NCBI GenBank assembly: GCA_016795465.1
Contig: JAEUHK010000063.1
Span: forward strand, 1 to 46,026
Length of the DNA: 46,026 bases
Direction: 5' to 3'
DNA from: Verrucomicrobiaceae bacterium
GTDB lineage: Bacteria; Verrucomicrobiota; Verrucomicrobiia; Verrucomicrobiales; Verrucomicrobiaceae
In this document: in pieces, positions 41,635 to 46,026 of the stretch
Position numbering within the stretch: the stretch's first letter is position 1
Layout of the letters: every line of letters begins with the position of its first letter
Notes under the pieces: model-generated
The model's database searches: none
Seen by the model: the letters and a program-made list of their open reading frames with translations, nothing else
What the model was told of the DNA's origin: nothing
Made by a program: the position numbers and the translations under genes

Positions 41635-41787
41635 ATGAAGACAGTCGCCAAACGTCCTGCCCGCAAACCGGTCGCCTCCAGCCTGCGACGGAAGATCGCG
41701 AGCTTCAGCGGTGAATTCATGATGAAGCCCGGCGAGCGTGGTTTTGATGGTGTGGGCGAGTTGATCAAGTCACGCCGGAACGCATGA
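41635..41787 (+). CDS. VapB-like antitoxin
   Basis: 50-residue ORF reading MKTVAKRPARKPVASSLRRK and ending GVGELIKSRRNA, basic at both ends with GEFMMKPGERGFDGV in the middle. Its stop overlaps the PIN-domain toxin start by ATGA, the standard vapBC layout. Too small for a strong family match; assignment rests on size, basic character and coupling to the toxin. It is 76 bases from the divergent ligase gene. Confidence 0.7.
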   Translation: MKTVAKRPARKPVASSLRRKIASFSGEFMMKPGERGFDGVGELIKSRRNA

Positions 41788-42221
41788 GCCCGTTTGCGGA
41801 TGCCAGCTTCCTCGTCGCGGCGTTTGCGCGATGTGATGAGCACAATCCTCGTGCCTGGCAGTGGTGGAACCGGCATGGCAAAGCCGTCACCGCGAGCCGC
41901 TTGGTGCTCTTTGAGGCTGAAAACACGCTGCGGGGATTTCCTCGGAGCGGCAAGTGTTCGGAGGACGAGGCTCGAAACTCGATTGAGGGCATTCACCGGG
42001 CCGTGCTGGAGGGGTTGATTGAGCGTCGGGACGCCGCCATCCACCGGATGCTGCCGCTCGCCCGTCGTCTGAGCGCCCATCACACGCCGCGCAGTGCTCA
42101 CGGCGCGATGGACATCCTTCATGTGGCGAGCGCCCTCGAGCTGGCCTGTGCCCACTTTTTGACATTCGATGAGCGACAGGCAGAAATGGCTGCTCATGAA
42201 GGTCTGATCGTGTGCCCATGA
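41784..42221 (+). CDS. vapC: VapC-like PIN-domain toxin
   Basis: 145-residue PIN-domain ribonuclease. The four acidic Mg/Mn ligands are in place: Asp6 (FADASFLVAAF), Glu44 (LFEAENTL), Asp110 (GAMDILHVASAL) and Asp129 (FLTFDERQ). VapC toxins cleave tRNA or rRNA and are held inactive by VapB. It overlaps the 50-residue antitoxin gene by ATGA. It separates the truncated ligase from the ketosynthase genes. Confidence 0.92.
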   Translation: MSPFADASFLVAAFARCDEHNPRAWQWWNRHGKAVTASRLVLFEAENTLRGFPRSGKCSEDEARNSIEGIHRAVLEGLIERRDAAIHRMLPLARRLSAHHTPRSAHGAMDILHVASALELACAHFLTFDERQAEMAAHEGLIVCP

Positions 42222-42323
42222 CATCCGGGCATGAGGTCCCGGCGTAAGCGAATCTGCATTTGCAGTCACCAAGCTCGGGCGTAAATGCCACCCTTCTTCC
42301 TTCCTCCGGCCCTCCTGTTCACC

Positions 42324-43541
42324 GTGTCCGCATCCCACTTTCAGCGCATTGCCATTACCGGAGCGGGGATCGTCTCGCCGCTTGGCATTGGCTGGAAGGC
42401 GAACGAGGCCTCGTTCGAGGCAGACCGGCGGGCGTTCAGGCCGGTGCCGGTGGAGTTGTTCGAGGTGGATGGCTTTGTGGCGAAAACGGCCGGCATCGTC
42501 GATCTGCCGAAGGAGCCCGTTTTGAGGAAAAAGACCCCGTATGCCGACCGCGGCACGCAAATGCTCATGCTGGCCATTCGCGAGGCTTTGGCCCAAAGCG
42601 GTCGCACGAACCTCGATGGCATCGACGCGATGGTCATCGGCACCTCCGCGGGCGCGATGTCGCTCGGCGAGACCTACTTTGAGAATGCGGTGGGCGATCC
42701 GCGACGCCAGCCGCGGCAGCTTTCGCTCGCCGAGCACTACCAGCCGCAGCGGCAGATCAATGACGTGGCCGCGGAGCTCGGCTGGCATGGGCCGATCATC
42801 GTCATCTCGAATGCCTGCGCCTCCGGCGCGAACGCCATCGGCTGGGGCGTCGAGATGATCCGCAGTGGCCGGGCAAAGCGTGTGCTGGCCGGCGGCTATG
42901 ATGCGCTGGCACGGCTGGTCTTTGCGGGCTTTGATTCGCTGAAGGCGCTGGCCCCCAGCGGCATCCCGCGGCCGTTTGATGCCGCGCGGGATGGCCTCGC
43001 ACTCGGCGAAGGCGCGGCGGTGATGCTTTTGGAGGCCGAGGACGTGCGTCAAAGCGCCGCGTTGGCTGATGTGACCGGTTACGCGACCGCGACGGACCTG
43101 CATCACCTCACGCAACCAGATCCGCTGGGCAAAGCGGCCATCCGCACGATGACCGAGGCCACGCGGCAATCCGGCATCACGCCTGCGGACATCGATTACA
43201 TCAACTCGCACGGCACCGGCACGCCCTTCAATGATGTGGCGGAAGCACAAGCCATCACCGCGTGGGCAGGTGAAGCGGCCTCAGGCATCGCTGTGAGCTC
43301 CACCAAATCCGCGATGGGGCACCTGCTCGGCGGCGCGGGCGCGGTGGAGGCCGTCATCTGCCTCATGGCCCTGCAAGGCCAGTGGATGCCCGCGAGCCTC
43401 AATGTGCGCGAAGTGGACCCGGCGGTGCAGTTTGATCTCGTGCGCACCTTCCGCCGCGCAAAGGTGGAGCACGCGTTGACGAACTCGTTCGGCTTTGGCG
43501 GCACGAACGCCACGCTGGTCATGAAAAGGAGGTCCGCATGA
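42324..43541 (+). CDS. Beta-ketoacyl synthase, active subunit of a KS/CLF-like pair
   Basis: 405 residues from GTG 42324 (MSASHFQRIAITGAGIVSPLG); an ATG at 42285 adds 13 hydrophobic residues and is less likely. FabF-like condensing enzyme with full triad: Cys165 in SNACASGANAIG, His296 in NSHGTGTPFND and His333 in GHLLGGAGA. Divergent from house-keeping FabF in the loop after LGETYFENAV. It overlaps the next gene by ATGA; that gene encodes a dead homologue, an arrangement like ketosynthase/chain-length-factor pairs of type II polyketide and aryl-polyene systems. No ACP, ketoreductase or dehydratase gene is next to it. Confidence 0.9.
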   Translation: MSASHFQRIAITGAGIVSPLGIGWKANEASFEADRRAFRPVPVELFEVDGFVAKTAGIVDLPKEPVLRKKTPYADRGTQMLMLAIREALAQSGRTNLDGIDAMVIGTSAGAMSLGETYFENAVGDPRRQPRQLSLAEHYQPQRQINDVAAELGWHGPIIVISNACASGANAIGWGVEMIRSGRAKRVLAGGYDALARLVFAGFDSLKALAPSGIPRPFDAARDGLALGEGAAVMLLEAEDVRQSAALADVTGYATATDLHHLTQPDPLGKAAIRTMTEATRQSGITPADIDYINSHGTGTPFNDVAEAQAITAWAGEAASGIAVSSTKSAMGHLLGGAGAVEAVICLMALQGQWMPASLNVREVDPAVQFDLVRTFRRAKVEHALTNSFGFGGTNATLVMKRRSA

Positions 43542-44533
43542 GCGCCGAAGGTCTTCACATCACGGGCGTGGGTGCCGTGAGCCCCGCGGGCTGGAGTGCG
43601 CCGGATTTGCAGCGTGTGGTGAAAGAGGGCACGGCACTGTCGGTGACGAACTGCGTGCGACCCAAAGGAGATCGCCCTTGGGAATGCCAGGTGCGCACCG
43701 TGCCCCCTGCCCCGCCGGAGAAGCAGGTGCGGCATCCGCGCTTCCGCCGCGTCTCGCCGATCTCGCGCTATGCCGCCTCGGCCTGCCTCGAAGCGTTGAA
43801 GGATGCTGGTTTCGACACGCCGCCGCCTCGCCTGGGCATTCTGTTTGTGATGATGAATGGCTGCGTGAACTACACCGGCCGCTTTTACCAGGAGGTGCTC
43901 GACAATCCGGCGCAGGCCAGCCCGCTCATCTTCCCCGAGACGGTCTTCAATGCGCCTGCCTCGCACATCGCTGCGCTGCTCGGTGCCGATGGCGCCGTGA
44001 GCACGATCATCGGCAATGCGAATGCCATCATGGAGGCGCTCGACATGGCCGCCGTGTGGCTGCGCTGCGGCGTGTGCGATCACTGCCTCGTCGTCGGTGC
44101 GGAGGAATGTGACTGGCTCAGTGCCGAGGCGCTCAGCTACTACCACGAAGATCACGTCGCCTCCGAAGGCGCGGGAGCCTTGCTCGTTTCGCTCGAAGGC
44201 AAAGGCCAGCGGCTTCAGCAGATCACCGGGCCGCTAGCGTATCACTCGTGGCGTGAACGCGGTGAAAAGGTCGAGCAGCTCGCCACCGCGGCCTCGATCC
44301 TCATCGATGACCGCACCGGCATCGCGAAGCATGATGCGGCTGAGCAGGCCGCGTGGTCTTCGATGACCTTCGCGAGCATTCACAGCCCGAAAAAGATCCT
44401 CGGCGAGAGCATGGGTGCCTCCGCGGCTCTCCAGCTCGTGCTCGCCACCCTCGAAAGCCGCGAGCAAAACGCTCCCGTGGCCGTTTCGATGCCCGGCAGC
44501 AACGCGGCGGCGTATGCGTGCGTGGTGGCGTGA
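43538..44533 (+). CDS. Catalytically dead ketosynthase homologue (chain-length-factor-like)
   Basis: 331 residues. The start LHITGVGAVSPAGWSAPDL and the thiolase-fold outline are those of ketosynthases, but the active-site residues are gone: the nucleophile position reads STIIGNANAIMEAL (Asn160 for Cys), no NAHGTGT-type His block is found, and the second His position reads GESMGASAAL (Glu290 for His). The chain is about 75 residues shorter than its partner. Overlap with the active ketosynthase gene is ATGA, so the two are likely made in equal amounts and form a heterodimer, as KS-CLF pairs do. The product is unknown. Confidence 0.85.
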   Translation: MSAEGLHITGVGAVSPAGWSAPDLQRVVKEGTALSVTNCVRPKGDRPWECQVRTVPPAPPEKQVRHPRFRRVSPISRYAASACLEALKDAGFDTPPPRLGILFVMMNGCVNYTGRFYQEVLDNPAQASPLIFPETVFNAPASHIAALLGADGAVSTIIGNANAIMEALDMAAVWLRCGVCDHCLVVGAEECDWLSAEALSYYHEDHVASEGAGALLVSLEGKGQRLQQITGPLAYHSWRERGEKVEQLATAASILIDDRTGIAKHDAAEQAAWSSMTFASIHSPKKILGESMGASAALQLVLATLESREQNAPVAVSMPGSNAAAYACVVA

Positions 44534-44639
44534 GTACTTTGGCCAATCGTTTGGCCGCAGAGGAGCAAAGAGGCAGAGGGCGCAGATTTTTCTGGGAATC
44601 CATTTTTGCTACCAATCATGATGAGAACGATGGAATGAC

Positions 44640-44671
44640 AAAAAAGCGGCCCGGAATCGCTTCCGGGCCGC
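44640..44671 (-). terminator. Rho-independent terminator of groL
   Basis: Perfect 11-bp stem GCGGCCCGGAA (44646-44656) / TTCCGGGCCGC (44661-44671) with TCGC loop; on the minus strand it is followed by six T (44640-44645). It is 102 bases downstream of the groL stop and could also stop plus-strand readthrough. Confidence 0.85.
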
Positions 44672-44689
44672 AGTTTGGGGGTTTTGTTT

Positions 44690-44728
44690 TTTTGAGCCCC
44701 GCGTGGGTTGGGGCACTGGGGCTCAAAA
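44690..44728. terminator. Second stem-loop downstream of groL
   Basis: TTTTGAGCCCC (44690-44700) pairs perfectly with GGGGCTCAAAA (44718-44728); 17-base loop. An A/T-flanked GC stem usable as a terminator on either strand. Confidence 0.6.
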
Positions 44729-44739
44729 GGGTTGGGGAA

Positions 44740-44762
44740 GCCTTGTTGCACAGCAACAAGGC
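44740..44762. other. Third stem-loop downstream of groL
   Basis: GCCTTGTTG (44740-44748) and CAACAAGGC (44754-44762) form a 9-bp stem with a 5-base loop, 11 bases from the groL stop. No T-run follows; more likely an mRNA-3'-end stabilising hairpin than a terminator. Confidence 0.5.
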
Positions 44763-44772
44763 AACTTTGGCA

Positions 44773-46026
<1,254 letters not shown>

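Noticed and set aside
41559..43250. N-terminal extension of the adenylate-forming enzyme (947-residue ORF)
   Set aside because: Antisense to vapBC and the ketosynthase; ligase homology begins near 41558.

Overview
The window looks like chromosomal DNA of a high-GC Gram-negative bacterium, most probably a member of the Verrucomicrobiota close to Prosthecobacter/Verrucomicrobium. This is inference: the sequence carries no rRNA. It rests on the G+C-rich third-position codon use, scarce Shine-Dalgarno sequences, a large secreted delta-60 repeat protein with an ADFDLDGVPNLLEWA-type C-terminus, several exported esterases of the kind common in the Planctomycetes-Verrucomicrobia group, and hairpin-rich short intergenic repeats. 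No phage, insertion sequence, CRISPR array, tRNA or rRNA was seen. Most of the window is a housekeeping backbone broken into short operons, with three toxin-antitoxin modules and one small accessory lipid/polyketide-like cluster.

Layout. 1-2.3 kb: end of an unknown protein, fabF, a small lipoprotein. 2.3-4.1 kb (minus): PiT phosphate permease with its PhoU-like partner. 4.3-11.2 kb (plus): gatB, a two-gene ABC-2 exporter translationally coupled to panC, an M29-like aminopeptidase and an S41 processing protease. 11.3-16.1 kb: a FecA-like TonB-dependent receptor divergent from tonB-exbB-exbD and a coiled-coil protein, sharing a 19-bp Fur-box-like palindrome. 16.1-23.3 kb: cupin, ParE/RelE-type toxin-antitoxin pair, hemL, an SH3/BamE-like exported protein, the tRNA-modification pair tcdA-gluQ, a Tat-exported two-domain esterase and a cysteine-rich mini-lipoprotein.

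23.3-29.4 kb: DUF2062 protein with uppP, dhaL with an LsrF-like aldolase, an MFS transporter, a 61-bp double palindrome and an acetyl-xylan-esterase-like protein. 29.5-34.3 kb: the delta-60 protein, a stand-alone nuoH preceded by a perfect Rex-type operator, and a VanZ-like protein. 34.3-39.8 kb: a non-coding hairpin-repeat element, an ArsR regulator divergent from a COG0523 metallochaperone across an 11-4-11 palindrome, a second toxin-antitoxin module, and a coupled bestrophin / hydrolase / metallo-beta-lactamase-fold operon. 39.7-46.0 kb: an EF-hand protein with a truncated adenylate-forming enzyme, vapBC, a ketosynthase fused by ATGA overlap to a catalytically dead ketosynthase homologue (chain-length-factor-like), and groL running off the right edge with stacked terminator hairpins.

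The observations I would follow first are the Rex-type site in front of solitary nuoH, the compositionally foreign segment plus about 38 extra residues inside gatB, the ketosynthase / dead-ketosynthase / truncated-ligase cluster without its own ACP, and the ArsR-COG0523 palindrome.
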